Assembly: GCA_035620515.1 (NCBI GenBank)
Contig: DASPGR010000030.1
Coordinates: 1 to 31,203 of the forward strand
Origin: SG8-41 sp035620515
Lineage (GTDB): Bacteria; Pseudomonadota; Gammaproteobacteria; Burkholderiales; SG8-41
Reading direction: 5' to 3'
Length of the DNA stretch: 31,203 nt
Made by a program: the position numbers and the translations under genes. Of this stretch, positions 16,241-24,130 are shown piece by piece (position 1 is the stretch's first letter; the number at the start of each line of letters is the position of its first letter). Under the pieces are notes generated by a model. It was not told the origin of the DNA and searched no databases. It was given only the letters and a program-made list of their open reading frames with translations.

Positions 16241-17176
16241 ATGGCGACAGCAAACATGAAGGCGCATCGTCTGGGCTGGATCGGCATCGGGCGGATGGGA
16301 TACGCGATGGCGGAGCGGCTCGCAAAAGCCGGCTGCGACATCACGGTCTGGAACCGCACGCGAGAGAAGGCCGAGCCGCTCGCAAAGAGCGGTGCAAAGA
16401 TCGCGGGCTCGCTCACCGATCTCGCGGCATGCGATGTTCTCTTCACGATGGTCGCGACGGGCAAGGACGTGAAGGAGGTGCTCTTCGGCCCGAACGGTGT
16501 TACCTCCAAGGGAAAGGCGCCCGGCGTCGTCGTGGACAGCACATCCATCTCGCTCGAGGAGTCGGCCGAAATCCGGGAGAAGCTGGAAAATCTCGGCGCG
16601 AAGTTCCTCGCCGCCCCGGTGTCGGGCAACGACAAGGTCGTCAAGGCCGGAAAGCTGATGTTCGTCGTGTCGGGGTCCGAGGCCGGCTACGCCGCCGCCC
16701 GTCCCTACCTCGACCTCATGGGGCGCGGATCGAGCTACGTCGGCGAAGGAGAGCTCGCGCGCATCGCAAAGATCTGCCACAACGTGTATCTCAGCGTGGT
16801 CATACAGTCCCTGTGCGAGATTACCGTGCTCGCGCAGAAGGCGGGCATGCGGCGCCATGCCTTCCTCGACTTCATGAACAACAGCATCTTCGGCTGCATG
16901 TTCACGCGCTATAAAACGCCGGCCCTGGTCAATCTCGACTTCCACGTGACCTTTACGCCGGAGCTGCTATGCAAGGACATCGATCTGGGACTCTCCGCGG
17001 GCCGGCGCCACGGCGTGCCCATGCCGCTTGCCTCGACGACGCGCGATCTGGTGCAGGCGCTGATCGGGAACGGCCATGCGGACAAGGACTTCGCGGCGCT
17101 GCTCTTGCTCGAGGCCCGGGCATCGGGGATGGAATTGAAGCCCGAGAACGTGCCAGTCAGCGATGGCCTTTCCTGA
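16241..17176 (+). CDS. 3-hydroxyisobutyrate dehydrogenase-like NAD(P)-dependent beta-hydroxyacid dehydrogenase
   Basis: The 311-residue protein has a Rossmann N-terminal domain (GWIGIGRMGYAMAERL, GIGRMG at 15-20) and a helical C-terminal domain. K177 and N181 in IAKICHN occupy the catalytic Lys and Asn positions of the family. The substrate loop reads APVSGN (125-130), where most members have PVSGG. This class oxidises beta-hydroxyacids to semialdehydes or reduces glyoxylate-type aldehydes. Placement after the dehydrogenase complex and rhodanese suggests a shared catabolic route. The substrate is not determinable. Confidence 0.88.
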   Translation: MATANMKAHRLGWIGIGRMGYAMAERLAKAGCDITVWNRTREKAEPLAKSGAKIAGSLTDLAACDVLFTMVATGKDVKEVLFGPNGVTSKGKAPGVVVDSTSISLEESAEIREKLENLGAKFLAAPVSGNDKVVKAGKLMFVVSGSEAGYAAARPYLDLMGRGSSYVGEGELARIAKICHNVYLSVVIQSLCEITVLAQKAGMRRHAFLDFMNNSIFGCMFTRYKTPALVNLDFHVTFTPELLCKDIDLGLSAGRRHGVPMPLASTTRDLVQALIGNGHADKDFAALLLLEARASGMELKPENVPVSDGLS

Positions 17177-17233
17177 CCCGCCTCGCGGTAAGATGGCGAA
17201 CGCCGGGGATCCAACAGCTTTGAGGTTGACCGA

Positions 17234-18028
17234 GTGACTACGAACGCATCGGCAAGGGGCACTGCCCGGATAGCGGTGTCGGGCGCCGGAAAGCGTTTCG
17301 GCACGCTGCCGGTCTTTCGTGACGTCAATTTCTCGGTCGGCGAGCGCGACGTGCTGACCATCATCGGACCCTCGGGGTGCGGCAAGACGACGCTCCTGCG
17401 ATGCATCGACGGGCTGATCCCGCTCTCCGAGGGAAAGATCATGATGGAAGGCGAGCCCATCACGCATCCGCGCGAGGGCGTCGCCATGGTGTTTCAGCAC
17501 TTCGGGCTCTTTCCGTGGAAGACCGTCTTTCAGAATGTCGCTTACGGCCTCAAGCTCGCCGGGGCAACCCGGGCGGAAATCGAGGAGAAGATCCCCGCCT
17601 TCATCAATCTCGTCGGGTTGACCGGCTTCGAGCACTACTATCCCTACCAGATCTCGGGCGGCATGCAGCAGCGCTGCGGGGTCGCGCGCGCGCTGGCAGT
17701 CGAGCCGAGGGTGCTGCTGATGGACGAGCCATTCGGTGCAGTGGACGCCCAGACACGCGAGATCCTGCAGTTCGAGATGCTGCGCATCTGGGAGTCGCGC
17801 CCCACGACGATGTTGTTCGTCACGCATGCGATCGAGGAGGCCGTGCTGATGGGCGATCGCGTCATGGTGCTCAAGGGCCGTCCCAGCGGGGTGCATGAGA
17901 TCATCAAGGTCGATCTGCCGCGCCCGCGTGAGCGCAGCACGCTGCTCCATCCGCGGTTCGCCGAGCTTCGCGAGCACGTTTGGGGCACTTTGATGAAGGA
18001 GGCACGGGAAGCCGAGTTCAAGGTTTGA
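17234..18028 (+). CDS. ABC transporter ATP-binding protein, nitrate/sulfonate/taurine type
   Basis: The 264-residue ATPase has all ABC motifs: Walker A GPSGCGKTT (45-53), Q-loop Q88, signature SGGMQ (141-145), Walker B LLMDE (161-165) with D-loop GAVDAQT, and switch H198. The FQHFGLFPWKTV segment is typical of SsuB/TauB/NrtD ATPases. It starts at GTG 17234, 57 bases after the preceding gene. The downstream genes supply the binding protein and two permeases, so this is a complete importer. The permeases differ from each other, so the ATPase probably drives a heterodimeric channel. Confidence 0.93.
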   Translation: MTTNASARGTARIAVSGAGKRFGTLPVFRDVNFSVGERDVLTIIGPSGCGKTTLLRCIDGLIPLSEGKIMMEGEPITHPREGVAMVFQHFGLFPWKTVFQNVAYGLKLAGATRAEIEEKIPAFINLVGLTGFEHYYPYQISGGMQQRCGVARALAVEPRVLLMDEPFGAVDAQTREILQFEMLRIWESRPTTMLFVTHAIEEAVLMGDRVMVLKGRPSGVHEIIKVDLPRPRERSTLLHPRFAELREHVWGTLMKEAREAEFKV

Positions 18029-18045
18029 GAGAAGCGTTTGCGGTA

Positions 18046-18066
18046 CCGGCTGGCGCGGCCAGCCGG
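18046..18066 (+). other. Intercistronic hairpin between ATPase and binding-protein genes
   Basis: A perfect 9-base stem (CCGGCTGGC with GCCAGCCGG) closes a 3-base loop in the 68-base gap. No U-run follows directly, so it is not a classic terminator. Hairpins at this place in ABC operons can protect upstream mRNA or tune relative expression; that role is inferred. Confidence 0.55.
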
Positions 18067-18096
18067 CCAGTGTTTCAACTTTTACCGGAGGGGGCG

Positions 18097-19158
18097 ATGA
18101 AAACGTTAAGGGTTCTGATCAGCAAACTGGTGCGGCCGGCCGTCGCGGCCGGAGTTGGATTCATGGCGCTTGCGACCATCGCGGCGGGGGGCGTGCAGGC
18201 CGCGGACAAATTGACCGTCGGTGTGCCGGGCGTGCCCCCGGTCTTCGTCTCCGCGTTGGTCTATACGGCCAAAGACGCCGGGTTTTACAAGAAGTACAGG
18301 CTTGATGTGACCGTTAAGCCGTTCGATTCGGGCGTGGCCGCGTCCAAGGCAGTGATCAGCGGATCCGTCGACGCGTCGATTTCGCCGACCGCTCCGGCGG
18401 CCAGGATGATTTCGAACGGCAACGTGCCGCTGGTGGCCATCCAGGGATTCGAGAAGCCGGACTGGATTATCGGGTCGATGGATCCGGCCAAGAACACGTG
18501 CGAGCACATCAAAGGGCAGGCGGTCGGTGTCGACTCTCCCCAGGGCGCGCGCTGGGTCGCGCTGTCGAACATGGTGCGGGCCTGCGGCCTCCTGCCGGAC
18601 AAGGACGTTCCGACCGTCAACCTGAGCTCCAACGTCGGCGCCGCGATGGTGGCCGGACAGCTGACGTTCGGGGTGCTGCATCTCGACGATATTCCCGTCA
18701 TCGAGCGCGAAAGCGGAAAGAAGCTGACGATCGTTCTTGAGATCGAGAAAACCTCGCCGGGCACTCATTACACGGCGTTGTTCGCGAACCAGAAGAACCT
18801 CCAGGCAAATCGCGACAAGTTCGTCCGCCTGGTTGCCGCGCACATCGAGGCCATCAAGTTCATGTACGATCCGGCCAACTTCGAGAAGGTCGGCGGCTAC
18901 GCGAAGCCGACCGGGCGCAATCTTCAGGACGCCACGAACGCGGTCAAGATGTTCACTGACTTCGGGTTCTGGCCCAACGGGCATTCGGGCCTGGACCGGA
19001 AGCGGTTTGACAAGACGGTCCAGATCCAGGTCATGGTCGGGAAGAAGACCAAGGGCAAAGGCGGGATCAAGCCCGACGCGACGCCGGTTGCCTATGATCG
19101 GTTCGCCGATCTTTCGATCTGGAACGACGCGATGGCGCTCGTCAAAAAGTCGAAGTAG
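18097..19158 (+). CDS. ABC transporter periplasmic substrate-binding protein (SsuA/TauA/NMT1 type)
   Basis: The 353-residue protein has a Sec signal peptide with basic start MKTLRVLISK, a hydrophobic core and likely cleavage after VQA at residue 35. The mature protein begins ADKLTVGVPGVPPVFVSAL and has the two-lobed NMT1/SsuA pattern (YTAKDAGFYKKYRLDV, PFDSGVAASKAVISGSVDAS). It binds the imported solute in the periplasm and hands it to the two permeases downstream. The start has a purine-rich site (GGAGGGG) 4-9 bases upstream. The longer in-frame reading back to 17980 overlaps the ATPase and is rejected. The ligand cannot be inferred. Confidence 0.92.
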   Translation: MKTLRVLISKLVRPAVAAGVGFMALATIAAGGVQAADKLTVGVPGVPPVFVSALVYTAKDAGFYKKYRLDVTVKPFDSGVAASKAVISGSVDASISPTAPAARMISNGNVPLVAIQGFEKPDWIIGSMDPAKNTCEHIKGQAVGVDSPQGARWVALSNMVRACGLLPDKDVPTVNLSSNVGAAMVAGQLTFGVLHLDDIPVIERESGKKLTIVLEIEKTSPGTHYTALFANQKNLQANRDKFVRLVAAHIEAIKFMYDPANFEKVGGYAKPTGRNLQDATNAVKMFTDFGFWPNGHSGLDRKRFDKTVQIQVMVGKKTKGKGGIKPDATPVAYDRFADLSIWNDAMALVKKSK

Positions 19159-19182
19159 GCGTACCGTTGAAAGCCGGAATCC

Positions 19183-19240
19183 GGGGCGGCCGCGTGTTGA
19201 TCGCACGAACAGCGATTCGCGCCCGCCCCGTCTCTTTCTC
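19183..19240 (+). terminator. Candidate attenuating terminator between binding-protein and permease genes
   Basis: A 7-base stem (GGGGCGG/CCGCCCC) extends inward by 4 more pairs after one mismatch and is followed by the pyrimidine-rich tail GTCTCTTTCTC. It lies 24 bases past the binding-protein stop. A partial terminator here would give more binding protein than permease, as is common in ABC operons. The tail is not a pure T-run, so confidence is modest. Confidence 0.4.
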
Positions 19241-19290
19241 ACGGGATGGCTGTGGCCCGTCCGGGCTCTCCCTTCCGTAGAGCGCAAGTC

Positions 19291-20085
19291 ATGATCGAAC
19301 TGATCAATTCGGATGCGCGCTGGGTACGGTGGTTGACCTTCGCCGCGAGCATTCTCCTGGGTGTGGCGATCTGGGAGATGGCGGGGCGCAACGCCAATCC
19401 CCTGTTCATGGCGCCGCTGATTGGCGACGCCCAGACCCCGGGCGCCGCCGTCAGGCTGATCGACTTCTTCGGCGAGAGCCAGTTTCGGGACGCGATCCTG
19501 AGTTCGTTGCTGTTGTTCTCGACGGGGTTCGTGCTCGCTCTCGTCGTCGCAGTGCCTCTGGGCATCGTCCTCGCCCGCCTGGTGCTGCTGCGAGTCGCCC
19601 TCGAGAGCTACATCCTGGTGTTGTACGTGACGCCCATGGTGGCGCTGATCCCGTTCGTCCTTTCGATACTCGGCTTCGGATTCTGGCCGAAGGTCCTGGT
19701 CGTTTTCCTGTTCGCATTCTTTCCGATGATGTACAACACGCTCGAGGGCGCGCGCAGCGTCAAGCCCGAGTTGCTCGAAGTCGCGGGCTCGTTCCGTTCG
19801 CCCGAGTGGCCGATCTGGCGCGATATCCTGATTCCCTACACGCTGCCGTTCGTGCTGACGGGAATCCGCCAGGCGACCGGGCGGGCCCTGGTCGGCATGA
19901 TTGCGGCCGAGTTCTTCCTGAGCACGAGCGGCCTTGGCGAGATCATCATGGTCGCCGCGCGCACGCCCGATATGGCGAACATGCTGGCCGCCATCGTATT
20001 CATAACGATACTGGGCGTGACCCTCATGCGGCTTGCCCAGGCCTGCGAGAGGAAATTCTCGGCCTGGCGGGGGATTGACGAATGA
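19291..20085 (+). CDS. ABC transporter permease 1 (SsuC/TauC type)
   Basis: The 264-residue protein has about six membrane segments and the cytoplasmic EAA-type loop (residues ELLEVAGSFRSPEWPIWRDI) that docks on the ATPase. A C-terminal GRALVGMIAAEFF block typical of the SsuC/TauC family follows. It forms the channel with permease 2. The start ATG at 19291 precedes MIELINSDARWVRW; a longer in-frame start at 19246 adds a basic, non-membrane segment and is less likely. The stop overlaps the permease 2 start by ATGA. Confidence 0.9.
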   Translation: MIELINSDARWVRWLTFAASILLGVAIWEMAGRNANPLFMAPLIGDAQTPGAAVRLIDFFGESQFRDAILSSLLLFSTGFVLALVVAVPLGIVLARLVLLRVALESYILVLYVTPMVALIPFVLSILGFGFWPKVLVVFLFAFFPMMYNTLEGARSVKPELLEVAGSFRSPEWPIWRDILIPYTLPFVLTGIRQATGRALVGMIAAEFFLSTSGLGEIIMVAARTPDMANMLAAIVFITILGVTLMRLAQACERKFSAWRGIDE

Positions 20086-20894
20086 ATACCCCGGCCACCC
20101 ATGCCGTTTCCGGAATCCCGCTTGCGCACCGGCTACCGCGGGTTCTCCAGAGCGCGGACCTTTGGGTGAAGGTCGCCGCGGGCGCGATCATCCTCCTCGT
20201 GTGGCAGGTCGGGGTTGGCGCGTTCGCGCCGCGCTTCGTCGCCAAACCGATCCAGATTGCGCAGGCGTTTCCGAAGGTCATCACCGACCCGGCTTTCCGG
20301 GCAGCCGTCGGAAGCACGCTGGGCGCCGTGCTCCAGGGCCTCGCGATTGCCATGGTCGCGGGCGTGATCATTGGCGTGGCCATGGGGCGCGTGAAGGTAT
20401 TCGACCGCCTGCTCAACCTTTATGTGAACGGGCTTTACGCGCTGCCCATGGTCGCGGTCCTGCCGCTGTTGGCGACCTGGTTCGGCTATGAGAGCAACGC
20501 TCGCCTCGCGACGATCGTATTCGCGGCCATTTTTTCGGTCGCCATCAATGCCCGGGACGGCGCCCGCTCCGTGCCGATGGAGTACCTCGAGGTGTGCAAG
20601 GCGTATCGAGCCAAGCGCCGCCATGTCTGGTTCGATGTGACGCTTCACTCGTCGCTGCCCTATCTTGTCGCCGGGTTCCGGCTCGCGGCGGGACGCGCCC
20701 TGGTGGGCGCCGTGATCGCCGAGTTCTTCGTGTCGCTCGAAGGCGTGGGCATGTACATCCTCGCTCACGCCCGGGCGTTTCAGCACAACGAGGCCGTCGT
20801 CGGGGTACTGGCGCTCGCCGCATTCGGCCTTTTCTTCGAGGCCGGCATGAACTGGGTGATGCGCCGGTTCCTGCCCTGGGCCCGTCGCGGCTGA
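20082..20894 (+). CDS. ABC transporter permease 2 (SsuC/TauC type)
   Basis: The 270-residue inner-membrane protein has a first helix at about 28-46 and five further hydrophobic segments. The EAA loop reads EYLEVCKAYRAKRRHVWFDV, and GRALVGAVIAEFFVSLEG follows it. It shares the family pattern with permease 1 but is clearly diverged, so a heterodimeric channel is likely. Translation is coupled to permease 1 by the four-base overlap. The aldo/keto reductase gene begins 15 bases after its stop. Confidence 0.92.
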   Translation: MNTPATHAVSGIPLAHRLPRVLQSADLWVKVAAGAIILLVWQVGVGAFAPRFVAKPIQIAQAFPKVITDPAFRAAVGSTLGAVLQGLAIAMVAGVIIGVAMGRVKVFDRLLNLYVNGLYALPMVAVLPLLATWFGYESNARLATIVFAAIFSVAINARDGARSVPMEYLEVCKAYRAKRRHVWFDVTLHSSLPYLVAGFRLAAGRALVGAVIAEFFVSLEGVGMYILAHARAFQHNEAVVGVLALAAFGLFFEAGMNWVMRRFLPWARRG

Positions 20895-20909
20895 CGCGAA
20901 ACGGGAAAC

Positions 20910-21899
20910 ATGAAATACCGCCGACTGGGGAAAAACGGCCCACGCGTCTCCGCGATCGGCATGGGACGCGGCGCCCAGGCCGTTCGGTTTGGCGAACCGC
21001 TCGAGCAGACGTTCAACGAGACGATCGCCCGCGCGATCGATCTTGGCATCAACTTCTTCGATTCGTCGGACTCCTATTGGGGATCCCGCCACGAGGTGCT
21101 GCTCGGCCGTGCCCTGAAAGGCAGGCGCGGCGAGGTCATGGTCTCGAGCAAGTTCGGCAACATCGATCTGCCGGACGGCAAGAAGGCGGTCAACGGGCGG
21201 CCCGACTACATTCCGGGCGCTTGCGAAGCGAGCTTGAAGCGCCTCGGCGTCGATGCGATCGACGTTTATTTCCTGCACCGGATGGATTTTTCCGTGCCGA
21301 TCGAGGACACCATCGGCGCGATGGCGCGCCTTGTGGAGCAGGGCAAGGTGCGTTGGCTGGGCCTGTGCGAGGCTTCGGCCGAGACGCTCGAGCGCGCGCA
21401 CCGGACGCATCCGCTGGCGGCGCTGCAGACCGAGTATTCGCTGTGGGCGCGCGGCGTGGAGCCATCAATACTGCCCGCGTGCGTGAAGCTGGGCATCTCG
21501 TTCATGGCGTACGCGCCTCTTGGGCGCGGGCTTCTCACCGGGCGCATCAAGGCCGTGGACGACCTGGCGCCAAACGATCGCAGGAGGAGGCATCCGCGCT
21601 TTCAGCCGGAGAACCTGGCACGCAACGTGGCCTTGGTGAGCGAGCTCGAGGGCGTGGCTGCGCGCAACAAGGCAAGCGCGGCGCAGGTTGCCCTGGCATG
21701 GCTCCTCTCGCGCGGGGAGCATGTCATACCCATTCCGGGCACGAATCACCTGCAGAACCTCGAGTTGAACGCGGCTGCCGTGGAGCTCGAACTGCCGCCG
21801 GCCGACCTCGCGCGCTTGACCGAGGTCTTTGCAATCGGGGCGGGCGCCGGCGAGCGCTACAATCCGCGGATGATGGAGAGATGGGGCATGTCGCCGTAG
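20910..21899 (+). CDS. Aldo/keto reductase
   Basis: The 329-residue TIM-barrel oxidoreductase has the full catalytic tetrad by position: D51 and Y56 in FFDSSDSYWGS, K81 in VSSKFGN, and H123 in VYFLHRMD. The C-terminal region with PIPGTNHLQNLELN fits the NADPH-binding segment. Its length and NNETIARAIDLGIN-type start resemble the AKR groups that act on aliphatic or cyclic carbonyls and on perakine- or pyridoxal-type substrates. It directly follows the importer, so it may act on the imported compound or an early product. The last residues run into a degenerate heptamer repeat in the gap. Confidence 0.92.
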   Translation: MKYRRLGKNGPRVSAIGMGRGAQAVRFGEPLEQTFNETIARAIDLGINFFDSSDSYWGSRHEVLLGRALKGRRGEVMVSSKFGNIDLPDGKKAVNGRPDYIPGACEASLKRLGVDAIDVYFLHRMDFSVPIEDTIGAMARLVEQGKVRWLGLCEASAETLERAHRTHPLAALQTEYSLWARGVEPSILPACVKLGISFMAYAPLGRGLLTGRIKAVDDLAPNDRRRRHPRFQPENLARNVALVSELEGVAARNKASAAQVALAWLLSRGEHVIPIPGTNHLQNLELNAAAVELELPPADLARLTEVFAIGAGAGERYNPRMMERWGMSP

Positions 21900-21904
21900 T
21901 GACA

Positions 21905-21922
21905 TCACCGCTCACCGGTCAG
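21905..21922 (-). repeat. Degenerate heptamer repeat (TCACCGN units)
   Basis: In the 33-base gap after the aldo/keto reductase, units TCACCGC, TCACCGG and a partial TCAG lie in phase, which read on the - strand are NCGGTGA units. It is a short, decayed member of the repeat at 3956, 22983, 23056, 24074 and 25324. Confidence 0.5.
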
Positions 21923-21932
21923 GGAGAAAAAA

Positions 21933-22979
21933 ATGGCAGACCGCAATGTACAGGTCGCACTCGAGCGCTTCAGCTGGCGAATGCTCTCGCAGCAGGTGCC
22001 GGTGTGGGAGTTCGAGCAGCTGAAGAAGAAGATCGAGAAATGGGATCAGTGGTGCGAGGAGTGGTCCAAGGCCGCGCGCAAGCACGCGGAGATCGGCGAC
22101 GTTGCGGCGACCCGCGGCTACCGCGCGACGGCGGGCGCGGCGTATTTGCGTGCCGCACTCTACTATCATTGGGCGACGTTCCTCTTTGTTCACGATCTCA
22201 AGCAGTGGACGGCCGGAATGGAGGCGATGGGCGAGTGCTGGAAGAAGGCTGCGCCGCTCGTCGATCCGCCGATGGAGCTCATGGAAATCCCGTTCGAGGG
22301 CGTCGCGCTTCCGGGTTATCTGCGCAAGCCCCCCGGCGTCGCGAAGCCCCCGCTCGTGATGCTGGTACCCGGAGGAGACTCGACGAAGGAGGAGCTCTAC
22401 GATTTCGGAGAGCACATGGTGGGGCGCGGCCTTGCCGCCTTCGCCTTCGACGGCCCGGGGCAGGGGCTGGTGAGCCTCAAGCTCAAGCTCCGGCCCGATG
22501 CGGAAGTCCCGATCCGCGTGGTCACCGACCACGTCCTGCGGCGTACCGATGTCGACACGGCGCGCCTCGCCGTCGGAGGCATATCCTACGGGGGAATCTT
22601 CGCCTGCCGCGCCGCCGCTTTCGATGCGCGCTTCAAGGCCGTGTTTTCAGCGAGCAGCTGGTACACGCCAGCCGGCCGCTTCCGGTCCATGGATCCGCTG
22701 TCGCAGTCGGGCCTCAAGCACTACATGGGTGAGAACGCCGAGGAGGTCCAGAACCGCATCACGATGGCCGGCGCGGCGGAACGCATCAAGGTGCCTCTGC
22801 TGCAGATCTACGGGGGGCTCGATCGGGCATCGCCCCCGGAGCACGCGTATCGCGTCGAGAAGGAGGTCAAGGGGCCGACCACGACCATGGTCTTCGACAA
22901 CGGCGTGCATGTCTGCAACAACCTTCACCACATCGTGCGGCCGTTGATCGCAGACTGGCTTGCCGAACAGCTCAAATGA
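21933..22979 (+). CDS. Alpha/beta hydrolase with helical N-terminal domain (2,6-dihydroxypseudooxynicotine hydrolase-like), copy 2
   Basis: The 348-residue protein has the same layout as the hydrolase at 8576: helical region about 25-110, FDGPGQG at 172-178, nucleophile S218 in GGISYGG, acid D297 (YGGLDRASPP) and H326 (DNGVHVCNN). The two copies share the motif order and the YxxWATFLFVHDL-type helix but differ in most surface positions, so they are old paralogues with probably distinct substrates. The family includes ketone C-C hydrolases. A GGGAG site precedes the ATG. It is followed by an inverted pair of heptamer repeats. Confidence 0.85.
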   Translation: MADRNVQVALERFSWRMLSQQVPVWEFEQLKKKIEKWDQWCEEWSKAARKHAEIGDVAATRGYRATAGAAYLRAALYYHWATFLFVHDLKQWTAGMEAMGECWKKAAPLVDPPMELMEIPFEGVALPGYLRKPPGVAKPPLVMLVPGGDSTKEELYDFGEHMVGRGLAAFAFDGPGQGLVSLKLKLRPDAEVPIRVVTDHVLRRTDVDTARLAVGGISYGGIFACRAAAFDARFKAVFSASSWYTPAGRFRSMDPLSQSGLKHYMGENAEEVQNRITMAGAAERIKVPLLQIYGGLDRASPPEHAYRVEKEVKGPTTTMVFDNGVHVCNNLHHIVRPLIADWLAEQLK

Positions 22980-22982
22980 TTC

Positions 22983-23017
22983 GTGATGTGTGATGGGTGA
23001 TGAGTGATGAGTAACAG
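22983..23017 (+). repeat. Heptamer tandem repeat GTGATGN, about five units
   Basis: Units read GTGATGT, GTGATGG, GTGATGA, GTGATGA and the decayed GTAACAG, starting three bases after the hydrolase stop codon. It forms an inverted pair with the copy at 23056-23085. Confidence 0.85.
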
Positions 23018-23055
23018 GTTCCGCTTGCTGGACACGAAGACTCCGATTCTTGCGT

Positions 23056-23085
23056 CCCATCATCCGTCACCCATCACCCGTCACG
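23056..23085 (-). repeat. Heptamer tandem repeat, inverse orientation, about four units
   Basis: Read on the - strand the units are GTGACGG, GTGATGG, GTGACGG and ATGATGG. With the + oriented array at 22983-23017 it frames a 38-base centre, so the whole gap can fold as one long imperfect hairpin between two cluster genes. Confidence 0.85.
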
Positions 23086-23101
23086 ATTTGGAGAATACGG
23101 C

Positions 23102-24091
23102 GTGACGGTGATGCTGGGCGCCGACGCGCTCGAGGGCGCGCTCGGGATGCGTGATGCGATCGATCTACTGGAAGCCGCTTCCCAGCATGAGGCGTCAGGC
23201 CGCACTTTCGTCTCGCCGCGCCTCAACACGGCCTTCGACGGCGGCTGGATGCGCATGATGTTCGCCGCCGATTACGAGGCCGGCTACGCCGCCACCAAGG
23301 CCTACCACATGATCCAGGGCGCAGGCGTTCGCTACGTGGTCTCGCTCTATCGGCTCCGCGACGGCGCGCTGCTCTCCGTGCTCGACGGGCGCCTCATCAC
23401 CGATCTCAGAACCGGCGCCGCAAGCGGCGTCGTGGCGCGCAGGGTTCCGATCGGGCACGGTGTGTCGATCGGCATCATCGGCTCGGGGCACCAGGCGCGC
23501 ATGCAGCTCGAGAGCCTGGCGTGCGTCTACCGCATCGAGTCGGCGGCGGTTTTCAGCCCGACGGCGGCGCACCGGGAGGCCTTTGCGCGCGAGATGTCTT
23601 CCCGGCACGGTATCGCCGTGACGGCGGTCGAGTCCGCCGAGGCGGCCGCACGGGGGCGGGCGATCATTGTGGCGGCAACGAGCTCCCGCAGCCGCGAGCC
23701 TGTTCTGAAGCGGGAGTGGGTGTCCGGCTGCCGCCTGCTCTGCGCTGTGGGCAGCACCCGCCCCGAATCGGTGGAAGTCGATCCGGGCTGCTTCGGGGAC
23801 GCGGCGCTGGTGGCGGTGGATTCGGAGCGCGCGGTGGATGAAGCCGGGGACCTGCAACAGGCGGAGAAGGCGGGCCTCATCCCCGCGAAGAATCGCGCCA
23901 CGCTGGCGCAGATCGTCTCGGGGCAAGCGGCGGTGCCGCGTGAAGGCATGATCCTTTTCAAGTCGGTAGGCACCGCCCTGCAGGACCTGGCGCTGGGGCA
24001 GCGTTACTATGAGCTGCTCGGAGCGCAGGCCGGAAGGCCGGCGGCGCCGCAGCTCGCGAGCCTCAAGGTTCCGGTGACCCGTGGCGTCTGA
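23102..24091 (+). CDS. Ornithine cyclodeaminase/mu-crystallin family protein
   Basis: The 329-residue protein has the family's Rossmann motif GIIGSGHQARMQL (124-136) and conserved K66 (AATKAYH) and R103 (LITDLRTGAASGVV), which in ornithine cyclodeaminase contact substrate. VAVDSERAVDEAGDL carries the region of the catalytic aspartate. Members include ornithine cyclodeaminase, alanine dehydrogenases and ketimine reductases, all working on amino acids or cyclic imines. This supports a nitrogen-containing intermediate in the pathway, by inference only. The start is GTG 23102 with a GGAG site 10 bases upstream. The last codons (VPVTRGV) are formed by a degenerate heptamer repeat. Confidence 0.87.
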   Translation: MTVMLGADALEGALGMRDAIDLLEAASQHEASGRTFVSPRLNTAFDGGWMRMMFAADYEAGYAATKAYHMIQGAGVRYVVSLYRLRDGALLSVLDGRLITDLRTGAASGVVARRVPIGHGVSIGIIGSGHQARMQLESLACVYRIESAAVFSPTAAHREAFAREMSSRHGIAVTAVESAEAAARGRAIIVAATSSRSREPVLKREWVSGCRLLCAVGSTRPESVEVDPGCFGDAALVAVDSERAVDEAGDLQQAEKAGLIPAKNRATLAQIVSGQAAVPREGMILFKSVGTALQDLALGQRYYELLGAQAGRPAAPQLASLKVPVTRGV

Positions 24092-24095
24092 CCGG
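24074..24095 (+). repeat. Degenerate heptamer repeat at the end of the cyclodeaminase gene
   Basis: GTGACCC, GTGGCGT and CTGACCG follow each other in 7-base phase and run through the stop codon at 24089-24091. The match is partial, so this could be chance, but phase and place agree with the other copies. Confidence 0.4.
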
Positions 24096-24130
24096 ATCGT
24101 TTAGCAGCGCCCCGGAACTCGTTCAGGGAA

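Noticed and set aside
17177..17233. Considered as an internal promoter for the ABC operon
   Set aside because: No paired -35/-10 could be identified in this 57-base gap.
20594..22732. 712-codon + strand open frame across permease 2, aldo/keto reductase and hydrolase 2
   Set aside because: It is in a different frame from three genes with full catalytic motifs, and its product is low-complexity Arg/Gly/Ala with no domain.
22983..23085. Heptamer arrays considered as a CRISPR array
   Set aside because: The repeat unit is seven bases with no spacers, and no cas genes are present.
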